Part shown: positions 1-8,103 of the stretch, one piece after another
Layout of the letters: each line of letters begins with the position of its first letter
Position numbering within the stretch: position 1 is the stretch's first letter
Assembly: GCF_900110895.1 (NCBI RefSeq)
Contig: NZ_FOIQ01000005.1
Coordinates: 186,001-250,000 of the forward strand
Reading direction: 5' to 3'
Length of the DNA stretch: 64,000 nucleotides
DNA from: Prevotella aff. ruminicola Tc2-24
GTDB lineage: Bacteria > Bacteroidota > Bacteroidia > Bacteroidales > Bacteroidaceae
Position numbers and translations under genes: made by a program
The notes under the pieces: generated by a model
What the model saw: only the letters and a program-made list of their open reading frames with translations
Told to the model about the DNA's origin: nothing
Database searches by the model: none

Positions 1-1100
1 ACGTCATTCCAGGCAACCATGACAGAGGCTGGACGGGTGGTGCCCGTAAATACGCCAACAACACCTATACGGACACGAAATACCTGTCGGAGACAAAATT
101 CAGAACCTACTATCAGGACTTCGGCTACGGCGACACGTCCGAATGTCATGCTTCTACCCTCACCTATGCCACGCGCCTCTTCGACGGTCTCACGCTCATC
201 GGTATCGACAGCGAACAGGATGCACGTATCGAACAGGACGCCATCGAATGGAGCTGTCGGAAAGCTCAGGAGGCACGCGACAGAGGCGATCAGGTTGTCG
301 TCATGATGCACCACTCTCTGATCCCCCATTTCTACGGACAAGAGACCTTCCACGAGCAGTCGGTGGTCGACGACTGCGACGACATCCGCGACCGTCTGAT
401 GGGCGCCGGTGTCAAGGTCGTGCTCACAGGCCACTATCACGTGTCCGACATCGCCAGATATACGAATGCCGACGGACAGACGATCTATGACATCTCGACA
501 GGGTCGCCCATCTCCCATCCATGCGACTACAGGGCACTGGTCTTCGACGACACTTTCACGAAGCTAAATATCCTGACAAACACCATATCGTCACTCGACG
601 GCTACGACGACTTTGCCGTCTACTCGGAACAGCGACTGAGGAAGGCCATCCAGAAATGGGCCGTCAACTGGCTCAGTCAACGGTCAGAAAACAAGTTGCT
701 GGTCGAACTCATGTCACAGGCCGTCACCAATGTCTTTGTCATCCATGCCAATGGTAACGAACCCGCCAACCCTGCCTCCTCGGAAGCAGTCAGAATCTAC
801 GACGATATCGAGTACTTAGCGCCGCTCTTCAGTCTAAGCGTCACCGACATCATGAAAGAGGTCAGTCTCTCGATGAAAAGCATACTTGGCGACTATCAGG
901 ATCCTGCCGACATCACCAATGTGGTCGACGACCGCGAACTCACCATCACGCTCCCCCCTGTCCCTACTGCCATCAGCAGTATCCAGAGACAGCCAGGGCC
1001 GTCCGACGAAGCGTGGTACACCCTTCAGGGCCTCCGTCTGCCCCACCGTCCCACTCGTCCGGGGACATACATCCACCAAGGCAGATTCGTCATCCTATAA
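1..1100 (+). CDS. Metallophosphoesterase (calcineurin-like), 5' truncated by window edge
   Basis: The frame is open from base 3 and has no start codon inside the window, so the N-terminus lies upstream. The visible 365 residues hold calcineurin-like phosphoesterase motifs: GNHD in the first codons, MMHH near base 303 and GHYH near base 430. These supply metal ligands in the family. The likely role is hydrolysis of a phosphoester, substrate unknown. The last 40 or so residues (YTLQGLRL, then GTYIHQGRFVIL) resemble the short C-terminal tail found on many secreted Prevotella proteins, akin to a reduced type IX sorting or anchor domain. This suggests the protein is exported. Its first half and any signal peptide are not visible. 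Confidence 0.85.
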   Translation, partial: VIPGNHDRGWTGGARKYANNTYTDTKYLSETKFRTYYQDFGYGDTSECHASTLTYATRLFDGLTLIGIDSEQDARIEQDAIEWSCRKAQEARDRGDQVVVMMHHSLIPHFYGQETFHEQSVVDDCDDIRDRLMGAGVKVVLTGHYHVSDIARYTNADGQTIYDISTGSPISHPCDYRALVFDDTFTKLNILTNTISSLDGYDDFAVYSEQRLRKAIQKWAVNWLSQRSENKLLVELMSQAVTNVFVIHANGNEPANPASSEAVRIYDDIEYLAPLFSLSVTDIMKEVSLSMKSILGDYQDPADITNVVDDRELTITLPPVPTAISSIQRQPGPSDEAWYTLQGLRLPHRPTRPGTYIHQGRFVIL

Positions 1101-1188
1101 TTAAGAAGGATTTTCACGCACGATACCAGTATGGCAGAGACTTATATGACATCGACTCTCACAGTTCAAATTAAACAATAACGATTCT

Positions 1189-1686
1189 ATGGACTTTCTG
1201 GAACTTGTCAAGAAAAGGTACAGCTGTAGGAACTATCAGCCTACAAGTATTGAAAAAGAGAAACTCGACTACATCATCGCATGTGTCCGTTTCGCCCCGT
1301 CGGCAGTGAACAAGCAGCCGTGGGCATTTCGCATCATCAGCAACAAGGAGGAGAAGGAAAAGCTCCGCCAGTGCTACGACCGTGAGTGGTTTGCCACCGC
1401 CCCCACCTATATCATGGCCTCGATCCTGCACGATGAGGAATGGGTAAGAGCCGACGGCAAGCATCATGGCAACATCGACATCGCCATTGCCGTTGAGCAC
1501 CTGTGTCTGGCGGCAGCCGAGCAGGGATTAGGCACCTGTTGGGTGTGCAACTTCGATGTGGAGAGATGCACACAACTGTTCAATATCCCTTCCAACGAAG
1601 AGGTGGCCGTGCTCATTCCTATCGGCTATGCCGCCGACGAGGCGAAAGAGAAAAAGCGCAAGGATCTCAAAGACATCCTGCGCTAA
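1189..1686 (+). CDS. Nitroreductase family protein
   Basis: A 165-residue protein of typical length for the short nitroreductases. These are FMN-dependent NAD(P)H oxidoreductases that act as dimers in the cytoplasm. Visible family signatures are RYSCRNY at residues 10-16, which corresponds to the RxSxRxF FMN phosphate-binding motif, SAVNKQPW around residues 38-45, and the C-terminal stretch LAAAEQGLGTCWV that packs on the flavin. The physiological substrate cannot be read from the sequence. The gene stands alone on the plus strand, about 90 bp after the phosphoesterase, and converges with the HAD phosphatase. Confidence 0.9.
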   Translation: MDFLELVKKRYSCRNYQPTSIEKEKLDYIIACVRFAPSAVNKQPWAFRIISNKEEKEKLRQCYDREWFATAPTYIMASILHDEEWVRADGKHHGNIDIAIAVEHLCLAAAEQGLGTCWVCNFDVERCTQLFNIPSNEEVAVLIPIGYAADEAKEKKRKDLKDILR

Positions 1687-1715
1687 GACCTGTGCGGAGC
1701 CTTCTCCACGCAATC

Positions 1716-2372
1716 CTATGCGGAGACGGCCTCCCACACGTCCTCCATCCTGTCAATGACGTAGTCGGCCCCTGCCGCCTCCAGTTCCTGTCGCGAACCA
1801 TTGCCCCATGTCACGCCACAGGTCCTAGCACCCGCATGGGCACCCATCATGATATCCACAGGCATGTCGCCCACCACCAGTGTCTCGTCGGCCCCGAAAT
1901 GCGTAGCCGCCAGCGTGTTCAGCACAGGCTCGGGGTGAGGCTTGGCATTCTTCACATCGTCGGCACCGATCAGATACGACACACACGCTGCGATCTGCAT
2001 CTCTTTTGTCAGCTCCACCAACGAGGCATACGAGCGCGAGGATGCGATGGTCAGCGTAAATCCTTTCTTCCGCAGAGCCGTCATCGTTTCCCTGACCTGC
2101 GGGAAGGCCTCCGGCTTAAATCTCTTCAGGTTCTCGGCAAAGATCCGTCGATAGGTCTCGACATACCGGTCGCGCATCTCTTGGCGCTCATCAGGATAGA
2201 GTGCCTCGAAGCAGCCTGCCAGGGGCAGACCTATCGTGGCGACATAGGCCTCCTCGGTACGTTCTGGCAGTCCCAGTTCCTGAATGGTAGCCCGCATGGT
2301 CGTCACGATATGACGCCTGGTATTCCCCAGCGTCCCGTCAAAGTCGAAGATAATCAGTCTGATGGCCATCAC
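1716..2372 (-). CDS. HAD-superfamily hydrolase, phosphoglycolate phosphatase-like
   Basis: A 218-residue haloacid dehalogenase-type phosphatase. Motif I is FDFDGTLGNT at residues 9-18, with the nucleophile D10 and the acid/base D12. Motif II lies at IASSRS, and motif IV is VGDMPVDIMMGAHAG. The intervening helical cap is of subfamily IA, as in Gph, PpaX and YrfG-like enzymes. It probably dephosphorylates a small phosphorylated metabolite, possibly 2-phosphoglycolate, but the cap does not identify the substrate. It lies 21 bp downstream of the flavin reductase gene and is probably co-transcribed with it. Confidence 0.88.
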   Translation of the reverse strand: MMAIRLIIFDFDGTLGNTRRHIVTTMRATIQELGLPERTEEAYVATIGLPLAGCFEALYPDERQEMRDRYVETYRRIFAENLKRFKPEAFPQVRETMTALRKKGFTLTIASSRSYASLVELTKEMQIAACVSYLIGADDVKNAKPHPEPVLNTLAATHFGADETLVVGDMPVDIMMGAHAGARTCGVTWGNGSRQELEAAGADYVIDRMEDVWEAVSA

Positions 2373-2393
2373 CTATTCGTACACAGCCATTCG

Positions 2394-2921
2394 TTACACC
2401 TTCAGATACTCATCATCCCTGACCAGCACCTTCTCGATCTTACCCACATACATCGTGTGGTAGTCGCGCTGGGCATAGTTCTTATCGATGGTCTCCTGAT
2501 AGAGGAATCCACTCTCCTGCAGTTCCGACTGGTAGAGCTTCTTGCATATCAGCACCAGCTTGGCCTGTTCGAAATACACCGAGTGGTCTGCATACACAGG
2601 AGTCAGTCCAGCCTTCTCGATCTTATCCTCATCGCGGCCCGACACACTGCCGAGATAGGCCATCTGCTTCTTGAACGACTTGTCCATCACACAGAGCGTG
2701 AAGTAACCTTCACGGTCGACAAACGTCTTCGTATATCGCGACGGACGCAGGAAAATGATCGCCGTAGGGTCGTTGCTTCCCCACAGGCATCCCAGATGGC
2801 CCCACGAGGCCGTCATCGTGTTACACCCCGTCTGCTCATTGCCGGCCGTCACCAGCATCCACTCCCCGCCAATCAGGTTGAACGGGTTAAACGCCATGTC
2901 TTTGTAGTTGATTTCTTTCAT
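2394..2921 (-). CDS. Flavin reductase family protein (flavoredoxin-like)
   Basis: A 175-residue protein with the flavin reductase-like split barrel that binds FMN. The N-terminal segment FNPFNLIGGEWMLVTAG, followed by NTMTASWGHLG and then IIFLRPSRYTKTFV, matches the usual order of this family in anaerobes. These proteins transfer electrons via FMN. The nearby nitroreductase and this gene make a local pair of flavin enzymes, but they are on opposite strands and not an operon. The start ATG at 2919-2921 is the only sensible one. Confidence 0.88.
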   Translation of the reverse strand: MKEINYKDMAFNPFNLIGGEWMLVTAGNEQTGCNTMTASWGHLGCLWGSNDPTAIIFLRPSRYTKTFVDREGYFTLCVMDKSFKKQMAYLGSVSGRDEDKIEKAGLTPVYADHSVYFEQAKLVLICKKLYQSELQESGFLYQETIDKNYAQRDYHTMYVGKIEKVLVRDDEYLKV

Positions 2922-3077
2922 GATAATATGGTTTATGATGTTGATTCCTCATGCCATTTCCTTCTGCAAAGATAAGGCCAAACCCCAGGTCCATACCGAG
3001 AAAGAACCGTTTTTTATGTTTATTTCACAAAACCAGAAGGTCAGACGGTCGTGCTCCCTGGCATTGGCCGTGGTATA

Positions 3078-3671
3078 TCAGTCCCACCCCTCGTCATCTG
3101 TATTCTCCATATAGCGGCTCATGCCGTTATCCTCCATGTCATCCTCTGATACAGGGTCAAAGCCGCGCATGTTGTCGTCATCGTCTTCTTCTTCATCATC
3201 ATCCAAATACGATGACGAAAAATAATAAGATGATACCGTCTGACTTGATGACGTTGATGGATGACTTGCCCGGACAGACTTCGGCTTTTCCATCTTCGTG
3301 GTTATCACGCTATCGGGCACATACGTATCGTCATCGATCGTCTCTTCCGTCTTCGATGATACATAATAATGATACGTTTTCCGCGCCAATCGCTCCTTTT
3401 CATTATAGTATCTCGAGCCTATGATGAATAGCAAAGCGAAGACCAGGAAAAAGCTCCCCACTATCAAAGGTGTCTTTCTCATCTTGACCCCCTTCTCACA
3501 ATATTCTATTCCTGAGATGGATGCATGAATACATAAACCACCAATGATGATCGCCAAGAATGGTACGATCGCCCATCCCATTAACGCCACAAAGAAATAG
3601 ACAATAAGCAATCCAAGTATAACCCTGCCTATACGAGTACCACAAAAGAGTACAATTAAGATATCTATCAT
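3078..3671 (-). CDS. Small membrane protein with acidic C-terminal tail, unknown function
   Basis: A 197-residue protein, not recognised. Two hydrophobic segments occupy residues 1-50 (probably two helices) and a third lies near residue 75. The rest is Ser/Thr-rich and then strongly acidic (runs of D and E near the C-terminus), so a charged soluble tail is likely. The frame stays open 69 bp further upstream to 3740, but a -7 box lies inside that extension at 3705-3713 and a good ribosome binding site (AAGGGAG) lies just before the ATG at 3669-3671. I therefore chose the shorter start. Confidence 0.7.
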   Translation of the reverse strand: MIDILIVLFCGTRIGRVILGLLIVYFFVALMGWAIVPFLAIIIGGLCIHASISGIEYCEKGVKMRKTPLIVGSFFLVFALLFIIGSRYYNEKERLARKTYHYYVSSKTEETIDDDTYVPDSVITTKMEKPKSVRASHPSTSSSQTVSSYYFSSSYLDDDEEEDDDDNMRGFDPVSEDDMEDNGMSRYMENTDDEGWD

Positions 3672-3704
3672 ACCAAACTCCCTTCTTTTAGCTTGTTTTA
3701 CGCT

Positions 3705-3713
3705 GCAAAGATA
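3705..3713 (-). promoter_or_regulatory. Bacteroidetes -7 promoter element
   Basis: Reads TATCTTTGC on the minus strand, 34 bp before the chosen start of the membrane protein gene. Its position inside the longer open frame decides the start. Confidence 0.65.
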
Positions 3714-3834
3714 AGAGATGGGTGTACCAAAAGTCGGCACACCTCTTAAAAAGTTTATACGTCATATCTCATCCACTTTTTACGAATAAAAGAACATTTG
3801 TCGGGCAATGTATCCGTTTTTTTGTTTTTTTTCT

Positions 3835-3842
3835 TACCTTTG
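3835..3842 (+). promoter_or_regulatory. Bacteroidetes -7 promoter element
   Basis: Reads TACCTTTG, 46 bp upstream of the lipoprotein gene at 3889. The upstream segment is T-rich, and I see no -33 TTTG at ideal spacing. Confidence 0.6.
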
Positions 3843-3888
3843 TACCCGCAATTCAGATAAAAGACTAAATAACTAAAAACCAACAAGA

Positions 3889-5070
3889 ATGAAAAAGATT
3901 GTTTTATTCATCATCGGCCTTATGACCCTGATGGCTTGTCAGCAGAAACAGGAACAGAAGAAGGCCGGCTTTATCGTGCAGGTATCGCTGGGCGGATGGC
4001 ACCGCCCCGACTATACGGCAGAACAGATTATCGGCCGCATCGACACCGTGAGCCAGCTGATCCCCGTGCAGAAGGTCATCATCGGCTGGAGCCAAGACAA
4101 AGACATCTACCGTCAGGTAGCTGAGTACCTGCATAGCAAGAACATCCGCATGCTCCTGTGGCTACCTGTGTTCGCCGAGACCGAGGAGGTGTGCGACAAC
4201 ACCCCAGCGGTCGACCTGTGGGGACAGGTGCCCTCTAACTACGACCTGGCGGCAGGCGAGGACTTCCGCTTCAACTGTCCGACAGACCCCAAGAACATAG
4301 TCAATATCGTGCACCTCTACGACAGTCTGTTCAGCGACTGCGGCTTCGACGGCGTGTTCCTCGACCGCATCCGCACCCAGTCGTTCGTGAGTGGTGTCAA
4401 CGGTGTGCTCGGCTGCGGTTGTCCGCTCTGCGTGGAGCACTTCGCCGCCGAAGGTGTCGACATCGAGGCCGTGAAGGCGGAATACCAGGCCAAAGGCGAT
4501 GCCTTCTTCTCCGTCAGTGAGTACTCCCCGTCACAGCCTCTCCACTTCGAGAACCCTGTCGCCGCAGCCTTCTTCAAGGCCAAGGGACACATCGTCAGCA
4601 CCTCCGTGGCAGCCGTCGCCGACAGTCTCCGCAGTCGCGGTCTGGAGGTGGGCATGGACCTCTATGCACCCTTCATGGCGCCCTTCGTTGGGCAAGACTA
4701 TACAATCCTGACCCAGCATGCCGACTTCATCAAGCCCATGCTGTACCGCCAGACCTTTGCCCCCGCCGGGATGGGCTTCGAGTACGACCTGCTCCGTAAG
4801 AGCGTTCCTGGTGCCACGGGCTATCCCGCCATCCAGATGGACGTGAACTTCCTGCACTCGCAGTTGGACGCCATGGAGCCTTACGCCTGCGGCAAATACC
4901 CGGGCATAGAGATCAACTACAAGGAAGTGGTTGCCCCCACCTCACCCGAGTATGTCTCAGAGTCACTGGAGGCCGTTCTGAGCCACCAGTTCGACGGTGC
5001 CGTCCTCTCTTGGAACATCATGCGTGCACCACTGAGCCATCTGGAGCCCTTGAAGCCACTGAAACAGTAA
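3889..5070 (+). CDS. Lipoprotein with a TIM-barrel glycoside-hydrolase-like domain
   Basis: A 393-residue protein starting with a lipoprotein signal: hydrophobic residues 4-15, then MACQQ with the lipobox Cys at residue 17. The body has the look of a glycosidase-type TIM barrel: IIGWSQDKDIYRQVAEYL, IRMLLWLPVF, a GFDGVFLDRIR strand end with acidic residues, VGMDLYAPF, and DFIKPMLYR. Such barrels occur in glycoside hydrolases and in related uncharacterised families. I cannot assign a family or substrate. It opens a run of three same-strand genes for secreted hydrolase-like proteins (gaps 48 and 6 bp), likely one operon acting at the cell envelope. Confidence 0.75.
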   Translation: MKKIVLFIIGLMTLMACQQKQEQKKAGFIVQVSLGGWHRPDYTAEQIIGRIDTVSQLIPVQKVIIGWSQDKDIYRQVAEYLHSKNIRMLLWLPVFAETEEVCDNTPAVDLWGQVPSNYDLAAGEDFRFNCPTDPKNIVNIVHLYDSLFSDCGFDGVFLDRIRTQSFVSGVNGVLGCGCPLCVEHFAAEGVDIEAVKAEYQAKGDAFFSVSEYSPSQPLHFENPVAAAFFKAKGHIVSTSVAAVADSLRSRGLEVGMDLYAPFMAPFVGQDYTILTQHADFIKPMLYRQTFAPAGMGFEYDLLRKSVPGATGYPAIQMDVNFLHSQLDAMEPYACGKYPGIEINYKEVVAPTSPEYVSESLEAVLSHQFDGAVLSWNIMRAPLSHLEPLKPLKQ

Positions 5071-5118
5071 AAGATAACACATGTTTTTTAACGATAACCC
5101 TTAAACAGAAAAGAAAAG

Positions 5119-6180
5119 ATGAGAAAACTATTCATGACAGCGATGATGGTCGCAGCGAGTGTGAGTCTGACGAATGCCCAGACCACCCAGAGACAAGTGG
5201 TAGAAGAAGGCGGAACAGGTCCGTTCAAGTCCGAAGTGGTGGGCGATGCCTCCTGTCCCGGTTTCACGGTGTATCGTCCGCAGAACCTGAAAGAGGTGGT
5301 GGCCCAGAACGGTGCCCTGCCGGTGATCGTCTATGCCAACGGTGCCTGCTTCAACAACAATGTCGAGATGCGCCTGCTGCTGAGCGAGGTCGCCTCCTAC
5401 GGCTATGTAGCAGCCGCTATCGGCCCCTACGACGAAGAGGACGTGATGGCACAATGGCGCGGCGTACTGAAGTCAGCCTACCCCGAGACCAAGGGCGAGG
5501 TGATCATGGCCAACGGCGAGAAGATTCTGCCCCTCACCCCCGAGGAGATCAAGGCCCGTCAGGAGCAGCAGGCTAAGCAGCGCGAGCAAGCCCTGAAGGC
5601 CATGAAGAAAGGCAAGAAAGGCAAGCAGCAGCCCACCGTCCCCGTCTTCAGCACCTACCCGAAGATGCTGCTCGAGGTGCTCGACTGGCTGTCAGCGCAG
5701 AACGCCGCCAAGGGCTCCGAGTACTACCACTGCCTCGACCTGCAACACGTGGCAGCCATGGGTCAGTCGTGCGGTGGTGCCCAGGTGCTGGGCGTGGCCT
5801 ACGATCCCCGTATCAAGACCTGCGTGATGCTCAACTCAGGCATCGGCGACATGGAGATGATGGGCTCGACGAAGGAGATGCTCAACAACCTTCACCAGCC
5901 GATGTTCTATATGATTGGCGGTCCTGGCGACATCGCCTATGCCAATGCCCAGAAGGACTACGAGCGGATAGCCGACAACATCCCCGTGGTGATGCTGAAC
6001 TCGAAAGACGGCCACAGCGGCACCTATTACGAGAAATACGGCGGCAACTACGCCAAGGCCGTCGTGAAATGGCTCGACTGGCAGCTGAAGAGTCAGGTGG
6101 GACAATCGGCCCTCTTCCTCGACGACGAATACCTGAAGCTGAGATTCCCCGAGTGGCAGGGTGTCCGCAAGAACTTCTAA
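5119..6180 (+). CDS. Secreted alpha/beta hydrolase
   Basis: A 353-residue protein with a Sec signal peptide (MRKLFMTAMMVAASVSLTNA, cleavage before QTT). The nucleophile elbow is GQSCGGA, near residue 215, giving a serine nucleophile in a G-x-S-x-G-G context. Conserved strands are ALPVIVYANGAC and PMFYMIGGPGDIAY, and a candidate catalytic His lies in KDGHSGTYY. This fits the chlorophyllase/dienelactone hydrolase-like branch of the alpha/beta fold. A lysine- and glutamine-rich insertion (AKQREQALKAMKKGKKGKQQ) around residues 150-170 is unusual and may be a surface loop. Substrate unknown. It is the middle gene of the secreted-hydrolase operon. Confidence 0.82.
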   Translation: MRKLFMTAMMVAASVSLTNAQTTQRQVVEEGGTGPFKSEVVGDASCPGFTVYRPQNLKEVVAQNGALPVIVYANGACFNNNVEMRLLLSEVASYGYVAAAIGPYDEEDVMAQWRGVLKSAYPETKGEVIMANGEKILPLTPEEIKARQEQQAKQREQALKAMKKGKKGKQQPTVPVFSTYPKMLLEVLDWLSAQNAAKGSEYYHCLDLQHVAAMGQSCGGAQVLGVAYDPRIKTCVMLNSGIGDMEMMGSTKEMLNNLHQPMFYMIGGPGDIAYANAQKDYERIADNIPVVMLNSKDGHSGTYYEKYGGNYAKAVVKWLDWQLKSQVGQSALFLDDEYLKLRFPEWQGVRKNF

Positions 6181-6186
6181 GATGAT

Positions 6187-7377
6187 ATGATCATGGATAG
6201 CTGGATGAGACGAGGATACAAGATCCTGGGTGGACTCCTCTGCCTCGCTATGACTTCATGCTCGGTGATACGAGGTTATAGGACCGACGGCAAGGGAGGA
6301 CCGACTATTTTCAGTTTCGAGCACCATGCCCATGACACGATTGACAATAGGGGACAGGCATTCCTGTTCCCCATTGCCAACGATAAGGCCGGGTGGATAG
6401 ACACCTTGCATTTCTATACACAACAGCCGCATTACAAGAACATCACACTTCCTGAGGCGCTGAACACCAAAAGCAAGACACAGGGTGTCATAATCATCCA
6501 GAACGATAGTATCATTTACGAGAAATACTGGGGAAATTTCTCCCCCGACCGCCTGGCAACCGTCTTCTCTGTATCCAAATCGATCACATCGCTGTTGTGC
6601 GGCATCGCTGTCGACGATGGCTATATCCACAGCATCGACGATGCCGTTACCCGATATCTGCCCGAGCTGAAGAAGAAAGACCCGATGTGGCAGCAACTCA
6701 CGATCCGCCATCTGCTGGACATGCAGAGCGGACTGGATTTCGACGACACCTATTCGCTGACCCTGAAAGACCTGAAACGACTTCACGCCATGGCGAAGTT
6801 GAATTACGGACATCACACCATGAGACAGATCCGGGGCCTCCGGTTCCGCTGCAAGCCCGGCACAGAGTATCGCTACGAGAGTATGACGTCGCAGATCCTA
6901 GGCGTGGTCATCGAGCGTGCCTCGGGCCAACGCTTCGCCGACTATCTCAGTGAGAAGGTATGGAAGCCCCTGCAGATGGAGTCGCCGGCATTGATTAACA
7001 TCGACAGCCGTCAACACGATGTGCCCCATTCTTTCGGGGGTATCACGACGACCATGAAGGATCTTGCCAAGATCGGGCGCCTCTATCTGCATCACGGACA
7101 GTGGAACGGCAAGCGCATCGTCAGCGAGGAATGGATACGCCAGACGGCAGACTATAACACCGCTAACGACGGCTATCATTTCAACTGGTATAACCTCAGC
7201 AGCGTTGGTTCTGCCAAGGCCCCCTATCCCGGCTATTACGCTCTGGGCATAGGCGCACAGGTGCTCTATGTCAACCCCTACAAGAATCTGATCATGGTAC
7301 GAATAGGCACGACTAATAACGGCCCCCTGTTCGTGCCCGAGCTGTTCGAACAGCTGAGCAACTGCGGCCGATTCTAG
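6187..7377 (+). CDS. Serine hydrolase of the class C beta-lactamase/DD-peptidase family
   Basis: A 396-residue lipoprotein (lipobox MTSCSV near residue 23). The penicillin-recognising fold is marked by SVSK in TVFSVSKSITSLL (catalytic S-x-x-K), by YRYESMTSQILG which contains the Tyr-centred second motif, and by HDVPHSFGGITTTMKDLAKIG. Members of this family range from esterases to D-amino-acid peptidases, so it need not be a beta-lactamase. The start is 6 bp after the previous stop, so co-translation within the operon is likely. A strong terminator follows at 7403. Confidence 0.88.
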   Translation: MIMDSWMRRGYKILGGLLCLAMTSCSVIRGYRTDGKGGPTIFSFEHHAHDTIDNRGQAFLFPIANDKAGWIDTLHFYTQQPHYKNITLPEALNTKSKTQGVIIIQNDSIIYEKYWGNFSPDRLATVFSVSKSITSLLCGIAVDDGYIHSIDDAVTRYLPELKKKDPMWQQLTIRHLLDMQSGLDFDDTYSLTLKDLKRLHAMAKLNYGHHTMRQIRGLRFRCKPGTEYRYESMTSQILGVVIERASGQRFADYLSEKVWKPLQMESPALINIDSRQHDVPHSFGGITTTMKDLAKIGRLYLHHGQWNGKRIVSEEWIRQTADYNTANDGYHFNWYNLSSVGSAKAPYPGYYALGIGAQVLYVNPYKNLIMVRIGTTNNGPLFVPELFEQLSNCGRF

Positions 7378-7402
7378 GAGGTAGATAATCATCAAAAAGA
7401 AG

Positions 7403-7436
7403 ACCCATCCCATCAGCTTTGATGGGATGGGTTTTT
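7403..7436 (+). terminator. Rho-independent terminator
   Basis: A perfect 13-bp stem (7403-7415 with 7420-7432), a GCTT loop, then a short T run. It ends the 3889-7377 operon. Confidence 0.9.
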
Positions 7437-7456
7437 GTGGTTTGTCTGATTCTTTG

Positions 7457-7465
7457 TACCTTTGC
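7457..7465 (+). promoter_or_regulatory. Bacteroidetes -7 promoter element upstream of the palindrome
   Basis: Reads TACCTTTGC, with TTTG at 7441-7444. The spacing is shorter than the usual 19-21 bp. A transcript from here would run directly into the 42-bp palindrome at 7521 and meet no gene before 7613. Confidence 0.5.
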
Positions 7466-7520
7466 AACCGGATAGCAAAGGGGTGTCGATACTCTCGAAG
7501 CTGATCAATTGACGTATAGA

Positions 7521-7562
7521 GGGGTGCCCCTAGGCACTACGCGTAGTGCCTAGGGGCACCCC
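7521..7562. repeat. Perfect 42-bp palindrome
   Basis: The 20-base arm 7521-7540 is exactly complementary to 7543-7562, and the central GC is itself symmetric, so the whole 42 bp is self-complementary with no loop. An RNA copy could fold into a very stable hairpin. An eight-T run follows at 7573-7580. It could act as a terminator, a protein-binding site or a mobile-element end. Confidence 0.9.
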
Positions 7563-7581
7563 AACGTCCACCTTTTTTTTG

Positions 7582-7590
7582 TACCTTTGC
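7582..7590 (+). promoter_or_regulatory. Bacteroidetes -7 promoter element
   Basis: Reads TACCTTTGC, 22 bp before the ATG of the small frame at 7613. It is preceded by an eight-T run. Confidence 0.6.
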
Positions 7591-7612
7591 CCCGGACTAA
7601 TACTGATAGCCA

Positions 7613-7819
7613 ATGAAACTATCATACTTCAAGCATTTCCGGGACACGAACCCCTCCATGACAGACATGGAGGCGGTGGTACGGATGATCAGGGACGACC
7701 ACTGGCGATTTCATTCCCGTGGTTATCTCGTTGTCCAGCGCCAGGCCGACGAGATCAAGGCTCGTCTGCGTATGTTAGCTAACGAAAATACCACCGACGA
7801 TGAACCCGACCCCTTCTGA
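7613..7819 (+). pseudogene. Short N-terminal fragment resembling BT4734/VapE-type proteins
   Basis: A 68-residue frame with its own promoter. Its first 55 residues (LSYFKHFRDTNP, EAVVRMIRDD, then ADEIKARLRML) follow the pattern I know from the N-terminal BT4734-like domain of Bacteroidetes VapE/primase-type proteins, which are usually several hundred residues long. The frame stops where the full proteins continue, so this is probably a truncated relic of an integrated element. It could also be a small independent protein that keeps only the N-terminal helix-turn region. Homology is by recall, not by search. Confidence 0.5.
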
Positions 7820-7864
7820 AGTGTGACGGATGACGGATGACAGATGGTTTCTGCAAAACCCTCA

Positions 7865-7914
7865 CGCGTGTACGCAGGAACTCTCAGCGCCGCAAAAGTT
7901 CCTGCGTACACGCG
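7865..7914. repeat. Inverted repeat, 18-bp perfect arms, 14-bp loop
   Basis: Arm 7865-7882 is exactly complementary to 7897-7914. Outside the arms, a GACGGATGACAGATG-type sequence at about 7827-7848 faces an imperfect complement (CATCTGTCATATCCGTCAT) at about 7931-7950. The whole 7827-7958 unit is therefore a nested inverted repeat, like a small non-coding mobile element. Confidence 0.8.
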
Positions 7915-8003
7915 AGAAAACTCTAAAAACATCTGTCATATCCGTCATATCTGTCATAAAGCAGTAAAAAAACTACCAATGGGCACAAAAAAGCGTTGCG
8001 GGT

Positions 8004-8103
8004 GCTGAGCCTGTCGAAGCACAAAAGCCCCGTCCCTTCGACAAGCCCTTCGACAAGCTCAGGGGCCGCTCAGGGACCGCTCTGGGACCGCTCTGGGACC
8101 GTG
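8004..8103. repeat. REP-like repeat cluster (CTTCGACAGGCTCAGGGACCG family)
   Basis: One inverted-orientation copy (CTGAGCCTGTCGAAG) lies at 8005-8019. Degenerate head-to-tail copies follow from 8034, with repeated CTCAGGGACCG and CTCTGGGACCG units to about 8103. The same family occurs near 42834, 48798-48916 and 57873-57936 in this window. Confidence 0.8.

Noticed and set aside
1503..2975. A 490-codon plus-strand open frame covering the HAD phosphatase and flavin reductase region
   Set aside because: It is antisense to two well-recognised genes, its His/Arg/Leu-rich translation shows no motif, and it overlaps the nitroreductase gene out of frame.
6187..7377. Beta-lactam resistance gene
   Set aside because: The serine hydrolase fold is shared by many esterases and peptidases, and nothing in the context supports resistance.
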